A stretch of 64,000 nucleotides of DNA from Cardiobacterium valvarum. GTDB taxonomy: Bacteria; Pseudomonadota; Gammaproteobacteria; Cardiobacteriales; Cardiobacteriaceae. Position 1 is the stretch's first letter. Every line of letters begins with the position of its first letter. The position numbers and the translations under genes were made by a program. Where the stretch lies: NCBI RefSeq assembly GCF_900460955.1, contig NZ_UFUW01000001.1, forward strand, positions 1,796,738 through 1,860,737, in the 5' to 3' direction. Shown one piece after another: positions 1-9,311 of this stretch. The notes beneath the pieces were generated by a model that was given only the letters and a program-made list of their open reading frames with translations, made no database searches and was not told where the DNA came from.

Positions 1-1
1 C

Positions 2-628
2 AACATCCGCGAAATCACCGCTGACGCCCGCCACTGGGAAAACGGTGCCTGGCAGACCACCCCGGCGCTTTCGCACAAACGCGTTTTCGACTTCCCGCAA
101 ATCGGCGAAAAAAACATCTACATGATGTACCACGAAGAGCTCGAATCACTGGTCAAACACTTCCCGGAAATCAAAACCGCGCGCTTCTGGATGACCTTCT
201 CCGACAATTACCTGAACCACCTCAAAGTGCTGGAAAACGTCGGCATGACCTCGATTGAGCCCGTCATGTACGAGGGGCGCGAAATCATCCCTATCCAGTT
301 CCTGAAAGCCGTCCTGCCCGATCCTGCCTCGCTCGGCCCGCGTACCAAAGGCAAAACCTGCATCGGCTGCGTCGCTAAAGGCAAAAAAGACGGCAAAGAC
401 AAAACCGTGTACATCTACAACATCTGCGACCACGAAGAAGCCTACAAAGAAACCGGCTCGCAGGCGATCTCCTACACCACCGGCGTACCGGCGATGATCG
501 GCGCGAAAATGATGCTGAAAAACACCTGGCGCGCGGCGGGTGTACGCAACATGGAGCAATTCGACCCAGACCCGTTCCTAGAAGAACTCGCTGCCTACGG
601 CCTGCCGTGGGAAGTGAAAGAGCTCTGA
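2..628 (+). CDS. Carboxynorspermidine synthase (saccharopine dehydrogenase family), C-terminal part
   Basis: The reading frame is open from the left edge, so the start and the N-terminal Rossmann domain lie outside the window. About 208 residues are visible. They include a cysteine pair in KGKTCIGCVAKGKKDGKD and the closing stretch SYTTGVPAMIGAKMML followed by NMEQFDPDPFLEEL, which I recognise from the Lys1-like carboxynorspermidine dehydrogenases. In the known pathway this cytosolic enzyme condenses aspartate semialdehyde with a diamine, using NADPH, to give carboxy(nor)spermidine. The decarboxylase partner, which often sits next to it, would have to be upstream; the next gene downstream is unrelated. 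Saccharopine dehydrogenase is the alternative, but the sequence fits the polyamine branch better. Confidence 0.8.
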   Translation, partial: NIREITADARHWENGAWQTTPALSHKRVFDFPQIGEKNIYMMYHEELESLVKHFPEIKTARFWMTFSDNYLNHLKVLENVGMTSIEPVMYEGREIIPIQFLKAVLPDPASLGPRTKGKTCIGCVAKGKKDGKDKTVYIYNICDHEEAYKETGSQAISYTTGVPAMIGAKMMLKNTWRAAGVRNMEQFDPDPFLEELAAYGLPWEVKEL

Positions 629-639
629 GATGACTGACC

Positions 640-1065
640 ATGAAGCACAATATACCGCTTATCGCCGTATCCATAGGCCTTGCCGCTTGCAGCAGCGTGA
701 ATAGCCATGCTGTCGCAAAAGACGTGCATCCGGATAACATCTGCATCATCAGAAATCCCGACGTGATCGTGACGGACTTTGTCCCGACCATCCAAACCCG
801 CTTGCAACACTACGGCATCAACAGCCACTTGGTAGAAACAGCGGATAAATCACAATGCCCGTACACCCTTGAATACACGGTAAAACGTTCGTGGAGCCTG
901 AAAACCTATATCTCATGGGCAGAGCTCAAACTCTACAAAGACGGTCAAGCTATCGCCGATGCCGAATACAAACCGCTGGCCAAGGGCGCATTTGTGGTTA
1001 ACAAATGGCAGTCCACCGAAACCATCATGAACCCGGTTGTTGACTCCCTGCTTGGCAAAAAATGA
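640..1065 (+). CDS. Small lipoprotein, Sbal_3080-like
   Basis: This 141-residue protein has a lipoprotein signal with lipobox LAAC (Cys17), so it should be exported and lipidated. The mature part contains ICIIRNPDVIVTDFVPTIQ, a central CPYTLEYTV and a WSLKTYISWAELKLYKDG segment. Together these match what I remember of the Sbal_3080 family of short lipoproteins, whose function is unknown. It begins 11 bases after the upstream stop codon without a strong ribosome binding site, so it may be read with that gene. It ends directly on a strong terminator hairpin. Confidence 0.65.
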   Translation: MKHNIPLIAVSIGLAACSSVNSHAVAKDVHPDNICIIRNPDVIVTDFVPTIQTRLQHYGINSHLVETADKSQCPYTLEYTVKRSWSLKTYISWAELKLYKDGQAIADAEYKPLAKGAFVVNKWQSTETIMNPVVDSLLGKK

Positions 1066-1091
1066 AATAAGCCCCCGCAAGGGGGCTTATT
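1066..1091 (+). terminator. Rho-independent terminator after the lipoprotein gene
   Basis: A perfect inverted repeat, AATAAGCCCCC with loop GCAA and GGGGGCTTATT, begins one base after the stop codon. The 3-prime U run is short, but the A/T-flanked GC stem is typical. Confidence 0.75.
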
Positions 1092-1245
1092 GCACCAGCG
1101 TGCAACCCCGGTATTTACGCTGCTTGAGCGGTTTCCATTAGCACGATGGTGCTGCGCAAAAAGAAAAATGTAGGGATGTTGCCTGCAACATCTCCACCCA
1201 AAAACTGTCCCCGGCATTTATTCCACCTATCGAACAACACCCACC

Positions 1246-1773
1246 ATGACCATTGCCCACCTCTCCCTCATCATCCTGTCGCTCTTCATGCTGCATGAAT
1301 TCGACGAAATCATCCTGATCCGCCCCTGGATAGAAAAGCACCGATACGACCCGCGCTACCGGAAAGAACTCTTTATCGCCGGCAAAGCGCACTACCCCTC
1401 CACCGAAACCATCGCTGTAATAATCGCCGAAGAATACCTGCTCGCCTCCATCGGGTTGCTCATCGCCATCAACTGGCATATCCCCGAACTCGCCTTGGCT
1501 TTCGGCATCTGCCACACCCTGCATTTGCTTGTCCACATCGCCGAAGTGCTGCGCTTCCGGCGCGCAGTGCCGGGCGGCATCACCGCCGTCCTCACCTTCC
1601 CGCTGCTGCTATGGTTATTCGCCTGTTACCTGAGCCAACAACCCCTTTCATGGCCGCTGCTCCTCACCCTCACACCGCTTGTCCTGGTGGCCATCCTCCT
1701 CAATCTGGCCTGGCTGCACCGCCACGCGGCAGATATTGACAGCTGGCTACACAAAACCGGTGGCACGAAGTGA
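1246..1773 (+). CDS. HXXEE-like membrane protein
   Basis: This 175-residue protein is mostly hydrophobic, with about five membrane segments. It carries HEFDE at residues 17-21 near the N-terminus, an AEEYLL segment around residue 61 and a histidine-rich HTLHLLVHI near residue 90. The H-x-x-[ED]-E start motif and the later paired histidines are characteristic of the HXXEE family, membrane proteins of unknown function with conserved polar residues inside helices. The usual second glutamate is an aspartate-glutamate pair here, so the assignment is by motif and overall look. The gene stands alone. A repeat pair of the window-wide 25-bp family starts two bases after its stop codon. Confidence 0.6.
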   Translation: MTIAHLSLIILSLFMLHEFDEIILIRPWIEKHRYDPRYRKELFIAGKAHYPSTETIAVIIAEEYLLASIGLLIAINWHIPELALAFGICHTLHLLVHIAEVLRFRRAVPGGITAVLTFPLLLWLFACYLSQQPLSWPLLLTLTPLVLVAILLNLAWLHRHAADIDSWLHKTGGTK

Positions 1774-1775
1774 TG

Positions 1776-1815
1776 CCGCTTGGCGGACCCGTATTTACCC
1801 CCGCTTGGCAGCTTT
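1776..1815. repeat. Two copies of the dispersed 25-bp repeat
   Basis: The core CCGCTTGGC occurs at 1776 and again at 1801, exactly 25 bases apart, with the linking GTATTTACCC typical of the large array at 38 kb. The pair starts two bases after the preceding stop codon. Confidence 0.75.
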
Positions 1816-1923
1816 TATCCCCCTTCCGTCCTTTGGGCACCCTGCCCGTCGGCAAGCAGCGGCTGCGCCGACCGTTTTAAAAAAACGTAGAATGCGCGCC
1901 ACATCCACCCACCAACCACCATC

Positions 1924-2862
1924 ATGCTTAACATCGTTACTTCGCTCATCCCGATTTTTATCGTTATCACCTTCGGCTACGCTGCCACGCGCGCTGGTGC
2001 CTTCACCCTCGAAGGACTAACCGCACTGGGGCGCTTCGTCATCAGCATCGCCCTGCCCGCCCTGATATTCCGCGCCCTCTCGGAGAAAAGCCTGGGTGAG
2101 GTCTTCATTCCCTCTTACCTCTTCGGCTATGGCGCAGCAACACTGCTCTGCTTCTTCATCGGCCTGGTATTTTCCCGCCTGGTCGGGCAGAACCTGCGCG
2201 GTGCGGCGGTCAGCGCCATCGGCCAGACCTTCTCCAACAGCGCCTTCATCGGCTACCCGCTCCTGCTCAGTGTCATCGGCGGCAACGCAGGCATCTACTT
2301 CTCACTGAACACACTGGTCGAAAACGTCATGCTCATCCCGCTCTTCCTCGCCATCGCCGAATCACACGGCAACAACAAGGAAGGCACCTTCGGTCAGCGT
2401 CTCGGCAAAATTCTCCTCAACATGCTGCGCAAACCGCTGATCGTGGCCCTCATCCTCGGCATGATTTTCTCGGCGTTTCAGTGGAAACTGCCCGCACCGA
2501 TCAACCGTGCGGTGAGCCTCGTCGCCGATGCTGCAGCCCCCGTTGCCATTTTCGTCATCGGTTGCGGTCTGAACGGTATCAAAATCGAGGGTAACGTCAT
2601 CGCCATCACGCAAATCACCATCGGCAAACTCTTCCTCATGCCGGCGCTGGCCACGCTCTTCATCTGGCTCCTCGGCGGCAGCGAAGAAGTGATTTTTGCG
2701 GGCGCACTGATGGGCGGCATCTCCATGGCAAACACCGTCGCCATCTTCGCGCAGCACTACGGCTATCCGCATCGCGGCACGGTCAGCATGATCACCACCA
2801 ACGTCCTCTCCGTCTTCACCCTCTCCGGCATCTTCCTGCTGCATCAGTGGCTGGTCGGTTGA
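1924..2862 (+). CDS. AEC family transporter (auxin efflux carrier type)
   Basis: This 312-residue, roughly ten-helix inner-membrane protein has the two-halves layout of the AEC (auxin efflux carrier) family. The N-terminal IPIFIVITFGYAATRAG and the polar, kinked GQTFSNSAFIGYPLL helix near residue 105 are family hallmarks. The C-terminal half, with GALMGGISMANTVAIFAQHYG, mirrors the first. Bacterial members move malonate, malate or other organic acids by secondary transport. Nothing next to this gene indicates the substrate. There is no obvious Shine-Dalgarno sequence before the ATG. A bidirectional terminator separates it from the convergent lipoprotein gene. Confidence 0.85.
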   Translation: MLNIVTSLIPIFIVITFGYAATRAGAFTLEGLTALGRFVISIALPALIFRALSEKSLGEVFIPSYLFGYGAATLLCFFIGLVFSRLVGQNLRGAAVSAIGQTFSNSAFIGYPLLLSVIGGNAGIYFSLNTLVENVMLIPLFLAIAESHGNNKEGTFGQRLGKILLNMLRKPLIVALILGMIFSAFQWKLPAPINRAVSLVADAAAPVAIFVIGCGLNGIKIEGNVIAITQITIGKLFLMPALATLFIWLLGGSEEVIFAGALMGGISMANTVAIFAQHYGYPHRGTVSMITTNVLSVFTLSGIFLLHQWLVG

Positions 2863-2928
2863 AGAAGGCCGTCGTGCCGCATGACTGCGGGGTGGTGGTA
2901 ATCTTCGCAAACACTGCCTGCGGATATA

Positions 2929-2958
2929 AAAAAGCCTGCCGGATGCGGCAGGCTTTTC
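2929..2958. terminator. Bidirectional terminator between the AEC gene and the surface lipoprotein gene
   Basis: The stem AAAAGCCTGCC / GGCAGGCTTTT has A-runs on one side and T-runs on the other. It can therefore serve both convergent genes. Confidence 0.8.
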
Positions 2959-2970
2959 TGTGCGTTGTTT

Positions 2971-4050
2971 TTATGGCTGTTTGTGTCCGCCAAAAACGCC
3001 TTTGGCATCCGATGTGCTGTAAGTCCCAGCCATTTCTGCGGCTTGGTCACCATAGAATGCCCCTTCCACATTGGCCTTGATAAGTTGTGTTACAAGCTCC
3101 TGACTGTTACGGCTAACAACACTCCGTTTTTCGGCATCCAACTGGTTACCGACAAACTGGCTACCCTTGATATCCACCCCTTTAATATTGAGGCCGGCGA
3201 ATATCGTATCCCGCTTTTGCGGGGCGGCTGTAACCGCAATATCGAGTTTCTTCGTGCCGAAATCAGCTTTTGCTTCCAATGTGCCGGGGTAATTACCCGA
3301 GCCTTGCGTCTGGGCCAAGACATGAACGGCACTACCCCGGTAGGTTGCCTGGCCTTCATTCGGCATATTGGTGGTAATGTCGCCCTGGTGGAAGAGTAAG
3401 TCTGGATAATTGTACGAGCCTGTCTTCGGAGCGACGTAGCCGAAACGGACGTTTTTATAGCTGCTGCCACTGACATGGAAGGCTTTGTAGGCTCTTGGTA
3501 CGAAATTTCTTGTGTCTTCGTGATACATCTCAGTCACACTATCAGGGCTTTCTTTTTTGTCTTCGGAAAGCAGCGGCATCTCTACAATATCGTTACCTTT
3601 TTTGAAATAGAACGTATTGCGGACTTTGGCTTTTATTTCATTGATTTCGGCCTCGCTCTTTCCTTCTATACTGATGGTATTGGTGTAGCTGCCGCCTTCC
3701 ACTGCACTGACGGTGTAGGTGAGGGCTTTCGGTTCGTGTGGCGGCGGTGACGGCGGAATTTGTGGGGGTTTACCATTCCCGTTACCACCGCCCGGGGTTT
3801 GGTTGCCGTTGCCGCCCGGGGTTTGGTTGCCATTGCCGCCCGGGGTTTGGTTACCGTTGCCGCCCGGGGTTTGTGCGTTATTACCGCCGCTATTTTGCCC
3901 CGCTTGATCATTGGGCGTTTGCGGTCGCTGGGGGCTCTGGTTGGGCGGCGGCTGGATGCCGCCTGCCGCAGGGTTATCGTTGCCGCCGCTGCCACCGCAA
4001 GCGGTAAGGGCGGTCATGATGGCAATGGGGAGTGCCAGTTTGGTATACAC
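2971..4050 (-). CDS. TbpB-like / Slam-dependent surface lipoprotein
   Basis: This 359-residue lipoprotein has lipobox LTAC (Cys18). A long disordered Pro/Gly/Asn/Gln linker follows (about residues 20-105) and contains a tandem GGNGNQTP octapeptide. The C-terminal domain ends in GAFYGDQAAEMAGTYS and GVFGG, the signature of the beta-barrel shared by TbpB, factor H-binding protein and Slam-exported lipoproteins. Members are shown on the outer surface and bind transferrin, heme carriers or host factors. I cannot tell which ligand applies here. The start codon is GTG, behind a good GAGG site. No Slam gene or TonB receptor is visible in the window. A possible Fur-like site lies upstream. Confidence 0.75.
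   Translation of the reverse strand: MYTKLALPIAIMTALTACGGSGGNDNPAAGGIQPPPNQSPQRPQTPNDQAGQNSGGNNAQTPGGNGNQTPGGNGNQTPGGNGNQTPGGGNGNGKPPQIPPSPPPHEPKALTYTVSAVEGGSYTNTISIEGKSEAEINEIKAKVRNTFYFKKGNDIVEMPLLSEDKKESPDSVTEMYHEDTRNFVPRAYKAFHVSGSSYKNVRFGYVAPKTGSYNYPDLLFHQGDITTNMPNEGQATYRGSAVHVLAQTQGSGNYPGTLEAKADFGTKKLDIAVTAAPQKRDTIFAGLNIKGVDIKGSQFVGNQLDAEKRSVVSRNSQELVTQLIKANVEGAFYGDQAAEMAGTYSTSDAKGVFGGHKQP
3791..3874 (-). repeat. 24-bp in-frame tandem repeat in the lipoprotein linker
   Basis: About three and a half copies of a 24-base unit with core CCCGGGGTTTGGTTGCC encode the repeating GGNGNQTP linker. Because 24 is divisible by three, gain or loss of units would change linker length without breaking the frame. 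Confidence 0.8.
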
Positions 4051-4092
4051 AGATTACCTCTTTATTGCGTGTTGGAAAGGAGCGTATTTTAC

Positions 4093-4110
4093 ATGAGAAT
4101 ATATTTTATT
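4093..4110 (-). promoter_or_regulatory. Possible Fur-type operator upstream of the surface lipoprotein
   Basis: The 335-base gap 4051-4385 begins with an A+T-rich stretch. Read toward the lipoprotein gene it contains AATAAAATATATTCTCAT, whose right half resembles a Fur box; the left half matches poorly. The family is often iron-regulated, which is the other reason to mark it. The rest of the gap holds a degenerate repeat copy near 4310 and the acnB terminator; I see no gene in it. Confidence 0.25.
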
Positions 4111-4342
4111 TGCGCGGGAATATCTTTTGAGAACATTATGTTGAATTTCAGTCTTACCAATACGCGATGATTTTTTCTGCTGTCTGTCGCCGTTTGTCGG
4201 CAATGGCAGCGTAACTGCCTGATTGTCATGGACAAACGCTTCGAGACTGCGTGCGCAAAACAGCGGTACCTATCTGGTAGACGGAAGCCCACCCTGTGTA
4301 AGAAGCCAGCATTTATCCCGCCCTAGCAACCATTCTGCCCAC

Positions 4343-4371
4343 AAAAAAATCCCGCCGTAGCGGGATTTTTT
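4343..4371 (-). terminator. Terminator of acnB
   Basis: The stem AATCCCGC / GCGGGATT is flanked by A and T runs 15 bases beyond the acnB stop codon. It can work in either direction. Confidence 0.85.
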
Positions 4372-4385
4372 ATGGGCCATAGCAG

Positions 4386-6974
4386 CTATACGTCCACCGT
4401 CGCCGCTACCGCGTTGTAGTCCTCGATTTCGTTGAAATTGAGATAGCGGTACACCTCGCCGTCCGTCGGGTCGATGGCGCTGATGGCAGCGCGGTATTCT
4501 GCCACCGTCGGCAGGCGACCCAGGCGGGCGCTGATGGCCGCCAGCTCCGCCGAAGCGAGGTACACGTTCGCGTCTTTACCGAGGCGGTTCGGGAAGTTGC
4601 GGGTCGAGGTGGAGACCACGGTTGTGCCCGCGCGCACTTGTGCCTGGTTGCCCATGCACAGTGAGCAGCCCGGCGGTTCTATGCGCGCACCGGCGCGGCC
4701 AAAGGTGTTGTAGTGTCCTTCTTCGCTGAGTTCGCGCGCGTCCATTTTTGTCGGCGGTGCCAGCCACAGCCGCACCGGCAGGTCGCTCTGTCCGGCGAGC
4801 AGGGTGGCGGCGGCGCGGAAGTGGCCGATGTTGGTCATGCACGAGCCGATGAAGACTTCGTTGATCGGCGTCCCGGCCCGCTCGGAGAGGAGGCAGACAT
4901 CATCCGGGTCGTTCGGGCAGGCGATGATGGGTTCTTGGATGTCGTCCATGTTGATGTCGATGACGGCAGCGTATTCGGCGTTGGCGTCCGCTGCCAGGAG
5001 TTGTGGGTCGGCCAGCCACGCTTCCATTGCCTTGATGCGGCGTTCGAGGGCGCGTTTGTCTTCGTAACCGTCGGCAATCATGTTTTTCATCAGCACGATG
5101 TTGGATTGCAGGTATTCGATGACCGGTGCTTTGTTCAGCTTGACGGTGCAACCGGCGGCGGAGCGCTCAGCAGAGGCGTCGGTCAGCTCGAAGGCTTGCT
5201 CCATTTTCAAATCAGGCAGGCCTTCGATTTCGAGGATACGGCCAGAGAAGATGTTTTTCTTGCCCGCTTTGGCGACGGTGAGCAGCCCCTGTTTGATGGC
5301 GTAGAGCGGAATGGCGTTGACGAGGTCGCGCAGGCTGATACCCGCTTGCAGGGTGCCGCTGAAGCGCACCAGCACGGATTCCGGCATGTCCAGCGGCATC
5401 ACCCTGGTCGCGGCGGCAAAGGCGACAAGGCCGGAGCCGGCGGGGAAGGAAACGCCGATGGGGAAGCGGGTGTGCGAGTCGCCGCCAGTGCCGACGGTAT
5501 CGGGCAGAAGTAGGCGGTTCAGCCAGGAGTGGATGACGCCGTCGCCGGGGCGCAGCGCGACGCCGCCGCGTGTGGAAATAAAGGGCGGCAGTTCTTTGTG
5601 CAGTTTGACATCGACCGGTTTCGGATAGGCGCTGGTGTGGCAGAAGGACTGCATCACCATATCGGCGGAGAAACCGAGGCAGGCGAGGTCTTTCAGCTCG
5701 TCGCGGGTCATGGTGCCGGTGGTGTCCTGCGAGCCGACGGTAGTCATGCGCGGCTCGCAATATGTGCCGGGGCGTATGCCTTGCCCTTCCGGCAGTCCGC
5801 AGGCGCGGCCAACGATTTTTTGCGCAAGGGTAAAGCCCGCGTTACTGGCGGCAGGTGCTTGCGGCAGGCGGAACACGGTGGACGGCGGCAGCCCCAGCGC
5901 GGCACGCGCCTTCGCGGTCAGGCCACGGCCAATAATCAGGTTGATGCGCCCGCCTGCCTGTACTTCGTCCAGCAATACCGGCGAGCGCAGGGCAAATTCG
6001 GCGACCGTTTCGCCATCTTTCACAATCTTGCCCGCATAGGGCTGGATTTCGATGACATCGCCGATGGCGAGTGCCGATACATCCACCTCTATCGGCAGCG
6101 CGCCGGAATCTTCCTGGGTATTGAAGAAAATCGGCGCAATCTTGCCGCCGAGGGTGATGCCGCCGCTGCGCTTGTTCGGCACGAAGGGTACATCCGCGCC
6201 GAAATGCCAAATCAGCGAATTGGTAGCGGACTTGCGCGATGAGCCCGTGCCGACCACATCGCCGACGAAGGCGACGGGATGCCCCTGCGCTTTGAGGCGC
6301 TCAAACAGGCTGATGGGGCCGACTTCGCCGGGTTTATCCGGCACGACATCCGCGCGCGCATTCTTGAACATCGCCAGCGCGTGCAGCGGAATATCGGAGC
6401 GGCACCAGGCATCGGGAGCGGGCGAGAGGTCGTCCGTCGTAATCTCGCCCGCCACCTTGAACACCGTCGCAGTGATGCTTTCCGGCACCTTCGCCCGCGT
6501 GGTGAACCATTCCGCGTCCGCCCAGGATTGCAGCACCGCACGCGCAAAGGCATTGCCCTGCCCGGCTTTTTCCTGCACATCGTGGAAAGCGTCAAACACC
6601 AGCAGCGTGTGCTTCAGCCCCTGCGCGGCAATCGGTGCCAGCGTAGCGTCATCAAGCAAATCGATCAGCGGTTTGACGTTATAACCGCCCTGCATCGTAC
6701 CCAACAACTCGGCAGCGCGCTCACGCGTGAGCAGCGGACTGTGCACACTGCCCTCGGCGACGGCAGCCAAGAAAGACGCCTTCACCCTGGAGGCATCATC
6801 AACGCCGGGCGGCACACGATTGGTGAGCAAATCGAGCAAAAACGCAGGGTCTTCATCCGCCGACGGGCTGATGAGCAATTCGACCAGCGCAGCGGTCTCC
6901 TGGGCGGTAAGCGGTAACGGGGGAATGCCGAGGGCGGCACGTGTAGCGGCGGCCTGACAATAAGCGGCGAGCAT
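4386..6974 (-). CDS. acnB: Aconitate hydratase B / 2-methylisocitrate dehydratase
   Basis: At 862 residues this is essentially full length for AcnB. It begins with the HEAT-like N-terminal domain ([13 protein letters not shown]), followed by the swivel domain with [13 protein letters not shown]. The catalytic part carries the three cluster-binding cysteines: Cys712 in [15 protein letters not shown], and Cys770 and Cys773 in [11 protein letters not shown]. The enzyme isomerises citrate to isocitrate through a 4Fe-4S cluster in the TCA cycle and can also dehydrate 2-methylisocitrate. The start has an AAGGAA site just upstream. The gene appears monocistronic, with its own terminator and about 140 bases of upstream sequence. 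Confidence 0.97.
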   Translation of the reverse strand: MLAAYCQAAATRAALGIPPLPLTAQETAALVELLISPSADEDPAFLLDLLTNRVPPGVDDASRVKASFLAAVAEGSVHSPLLTRERAAELLGTMQGGYNVKPLIDLLDDATLAPIAAQGLKHTLLVFDAFHDVQEKAGQGNAFARAVLQSWADAEWFTTRAKVPESITATVFKVAGEITTDDLSPAPDAWCRSDIPLHALAMFKNARADVVPDKPGEVGPISLFERLKAQGHPVAFVGDVVGTGSSRKSATNSLIWHFGADVPFVPNKRSGGITLGGKIAPIFFNTQEDSGALPIEVDVSALAIGDVIEIQPYAGKIVKDGETVAEFALRSPVLLDEVQAGGRINLIIGRGLTAKARAALGLPPSTVFRLPQAPAASNAGFTLAQKIVGRACGLPEGQGIRPGTYCEPRMTTVGSQDTTGTMTRDELKDLACLGFSADMVMQSFCHTSAYPKPVDVKLHKELPPFISTRGGVALRPGDGVIHSWLNRLLLPDTVGTGGDSHTRFPIGVSFPAGSGLVAFAAATRVMPLDMPESVLVRFSGTLQAGISLRDLVNAIPLYAIKQGLLTVAKAGKKNIFSGRILEIEGLPDLKMEQAFELTDASAERSAAGCTVKLNKAPVIEYLQSNIVLMKNMIADGYEDKRALERRIKAMEAWLADPQLLAADANAEYAAVIDINMDDIQEPIIACPNDPDDVCLLSERAGTPINEVFIGSCMTNIGHFRAAATLLAGQSDLPVRLWLAPPTKMDARELSEEGHYNTFGRAGARIEPPGCSLCMGNQAQVRAGTTVVSTSTRNFPNRLGKDANVYLASAELAAISARLGRLPTVAEYRAAISAIDPTDGEVYRYLNFNEIEDYNAVAATVDV

Positions 6975-7068
6975 TGGGGGTTCCTTTGTTGATTATGGTG
7001 GTGACTGCGCGGACAGTGGAAAAATCATAAACAAATAGGTCTATTTTTGCTATGAAGTTCCCCCTAGA

Positions 7069-7096
7069 AAAAAATCCCGCCGAAGCGGGATTTTTC
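7069..7096 (-). terminator. Terminator between the NAD(P)H-binding gene and acnB
   Basis: The inverted repeat AATCCCGC / GCGGGATT with a CGAA loop is flanked by A and T runs. It lies after the stop codon of the 7114-7767 gene and isolates acnB from upstream transcription. Confidence 0.8.
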
Positions 7097-7113
7097 AGGC
7101 AACCGCAAAGGCA

Positions 7114-7767
7114 TCACACCGCAGCCACCGTGAAATGCTGATGCAGATGCGCCTTGCGCTCAACGTCATCGGCAATGGCCACCGCCAAGTCGGCCAGGCC
7201 GATACCCGCCGGGCCGTCATTGGCCAGCAGCAGCGTATCCGTGCCCAGACGATAACGGCCCGTGCGGGCGGGACGGGCGGCGCGGCCTTCGCCAAAACGC
7301 AGCGGTGGGGCGAGAAAAGCCCAATTCACCTCACGCTTCCTGCACAAATCGCGCCACAGATTCCGCTCCGCATCAGCGACGGCAAACAGCTGTGGCGGGA
7401 AATCGGGCGTATCGACCAGCGCCACACCATCCACCAGCAAACTGCCCGCACCGCCGATAACTAACAAATAAGGCACTTGTGCCGTCTGCGCGGCAGCCAC
7501 AATTGCCGCATAAGCCGCCGTGAAATCGCGGGCAAAATGCGGATTATCCCAGCCGGGGCTGAACGCGCTGACTACGGCATCGAAGCCCGCCAGTTGTGCG
7601 GCAAAATCCGCGTCGTGCACATCGGCCCTGACTGCCTGCACATTCGGCGCGGCGAAGACCTTATCCGTGTGCCGCGCGAAAGCGATGACTGCATGACCAC
7701 GCGCGGCGAGTTCGCGCACGACGGCATTGCCGATATAACCGGTGCCACCAATAACGGCGTATTTCAT
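7114..7767 (-). CDS. NAD(P)H-binding protein (NmrA/YwnB-like SDR)
   Basis: This protein of about 217 residues opens with the Rossmann dinucleotide motif GGTGYIG (residues 8-14). ELAARGHAVIAFARH follows, as in atypical short-chain dehydrogenase/reductases of the NmrA/YwnB type. A conserved VIGGAGSLLVDG segment sits near residue 105. There is no classical YxxxK pair, so it may be a redox sensor or a reductase with an unknown substrate. The frame extends further upstream, but the ATG at 7767 has a proper AGGTG site and starts exactly at the Rossmann strand. It is divergent from the DUF2251/LysR pair. Confidence 0.8.
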   Translation of the reverse strand: MKYAVIGGTGYIGNAVVRELAARGHAVIAFARHTDKVFAAPNVQAVRADVHDADFAAQLAGFDAVVSAFSPGWDNPHFARDFTAAYAAIVAAAQTAQVPYLLVIGGAGSLLVDGVALVDTPDFPPQLFAVADAERNLWRDLCRKREVNWAFLAPPLRFGEGRAARPARTGRYRLGTDTLLLANDGPAGIGLADLAVAIADDVERKAHLHQHFTVAAV

Positions 7768-7873
7768 AAACACCTCGCTAAGTAACCAAGTGAAGGAGCA
7801 CTTATTGTAGGCAGGGCTTGTTAGCATTGATAATGCCGCTTGCGCTTCACCCATTATCAAGCAGGACTAAACA

Positions 7874-8290
7874 ATGCACGAAAGAACCCTCTACCTCGGC
7901 TGCGACAGCATCGAACACTGTCCCGGCAATAAATGCGTCCTCGAATCCTGGTTCGAAGAGACGCCCTACGGCATCGTCTTTGAAGACGACGGCGATACCG
8001 GCTACTTCTACGCCGCCCATACGGAACAAGGCATCCTTGACGCCTTGCACATCTACAACGTCGAAGACGTAACCGACCGCGACACTCCTTCAACTATCAG
8101 TCTCCTTTGGGACGAAACCTTCGACCTCGCCGCACTGGAAATCAACGGCTACATTCATGCCGTCTTCGACTTCATCGCTCACGCGGGCTACTGCCGCAAC
8201 GCCTTCCCCGCAGCCTACGGCGACTGGCTGCGCGAGCCAAGCCGCCTCCTCGACGATGCCCTGCTCACCCGTCTGCTGACCCTGCACTGA
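7874..8290 (+). CDS. DUF2251 family protein
   Basis: This acidic, soluble 138-residue protein contains SWFEETPYGIVFEDDGDTG followed by YFYA, which I recognise from the DUF2251 family of unknown function. No signal peptide or membrane segment is visible. The last base of its stop codon is the first base of the next gene's ATG, so translation of the two is probably coupled. Several small proteins of this sort in the window (DUF6348, pRiA4b ORF-3) are similarly rich in Asp/Glu and aromatic residues; I see no functional link. Confidence 0.65.
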   Translation: MHERTLYLGCDSIEHCPGNKCVLESWFEETPYGIVFEDDGDTGYFYAAHTEQGILDALHIYNVEDVTDRDTPSTISLLWDETFDLAALEINGYIHAVFDFIAHAGYCRNAFPAAYGDWLREPSRLLDDALLTRLLTLH

Positions 8291-9222
8291 TGGACGATCT
8301 GCGCCCCCTGCTTGCCTTCGCCGCCGTCCTCGAACATGGCAGCATGAACGCCGCCGCACAAGTGCTGGGCATGAGCCCATCCGCCGTCAGCCAGCACATC
8401 AGCCGCCTCGAAAAACTGCACGGCGTCAAACTGCTGCACCGCAGCACACGACACCTCGCCCCAACCGACGCGGGCAGCGCGCTGGGCGAACACTGTCTCC
8501 GCCTGCTCGCCAGCGTGCAGGACGCCCGTCTGACGCTGACCAACCTGAAAACCGACATCGCCGGCGAGGTGCGCCTTGCCGCGCCGACCGGCATGGCCGA
8601 CGCTGCCGCCTTCCAGCAGGCCCTGCGACGCATCCGCCGCGAACATCCGGCGATACGCCTTGCCCTCTACTTCGACGAGGCGCTGGCCGACCTGCGCGAC
8701 GGCAGTATCGACATTGCCCTGCGCGGCGGCGCACATGCGCTGGATGCGCCCGACCTCGTCGCCCGTCACCTCGCCGACTGGCGCTGGCATATCTACGCCG
8801 CGCCTGCCTACCTGCGCGACGCGCCTGCAATCACCCACCCCGCCGACCTTGCCGCACACACATGGATTTATCACGAACTGCCGCGCGGCGAACTGTGCCG
8901 CGACGGTGAACACCATCTGCTCAACATCGAAAGCGGCCTCTACTGTAACCGCCTCGCCGCTGTGTGCCGTCTGTGTGTGGCAGGCTTGGGGTTGGCGCTG
9001 CTGGCCGATGGTGAAGCGGCAGACGCCGTGGCTGATGGCAGTTTGCGCGTTGTCCTGCCTGACTGGACGCTGCCGCCGTTCGCCATCTATGCCGTTACCC
9101 CGCACCGTGTGCAAGCGGGCCGCGTCGCGGCAGTGCTGCATATCCTGCGCGAGAGCTTTGCCTCCGATACTGTTCATCATCCGCTGGTAGCCGATAAGGT
9201 GACGAAAAAGGCACAAACCTGA
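8290..9222 (+). CDS. LysR family transcriptional regulator
   Basis: This 310-residue protein has the LysR N-terminal winged helix-turn-helix: residues 1-60 include FAAVLEHGSMNAAAQVLGM followed by SPSAVSQHISRLE. An LysR substrate-binding domain follows. I chose the ATG at 8290 because the helix-turn-helix begins there, although the frame is open further upstream. It overlaps the DUF2251 stop by one base. Regulators of this type bind their own promoter and a divergent target. The divergent NAD(P)H-binding gene at 7114-7767 is the nearest candidate, but here DUF2251 lies between. Confidence 0.9.
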   Translation: MDDLRPLLAFAAVLEHGSMNAAAQVLGMSPSAVSQHISRLEKLHGVKLLHRSTRHLAPTDAGSALGEHCLRLLASVQDARLTLTNLKTDIAGEVRLAAPTGMADAAAFQQALRRIRREHPAIRLALYFDEALADLRDGSIDIALRGGAHALDAPDLVARHLADWRWHIYAAPAYLRDAPAITHPADLAAHTWIYHELPRGELCRDGEHHLLNIESGLYCNRLAAVCRLCVAGLGLALLADGEAADAVADGSLRVVLPDWTLPPFAIYAVTPHRVQAGRVAAVLHILRESFASDTVHHPLVADKVTKKAQT

Positions 9223-9311
9223 CGCAAAACGTGTGATACACGATGACAACGCCGTCATTTTCCATTAGGATTGCCGCAACACACGTCCACCCTCACACTC
9301 ATCCCAAGAAT

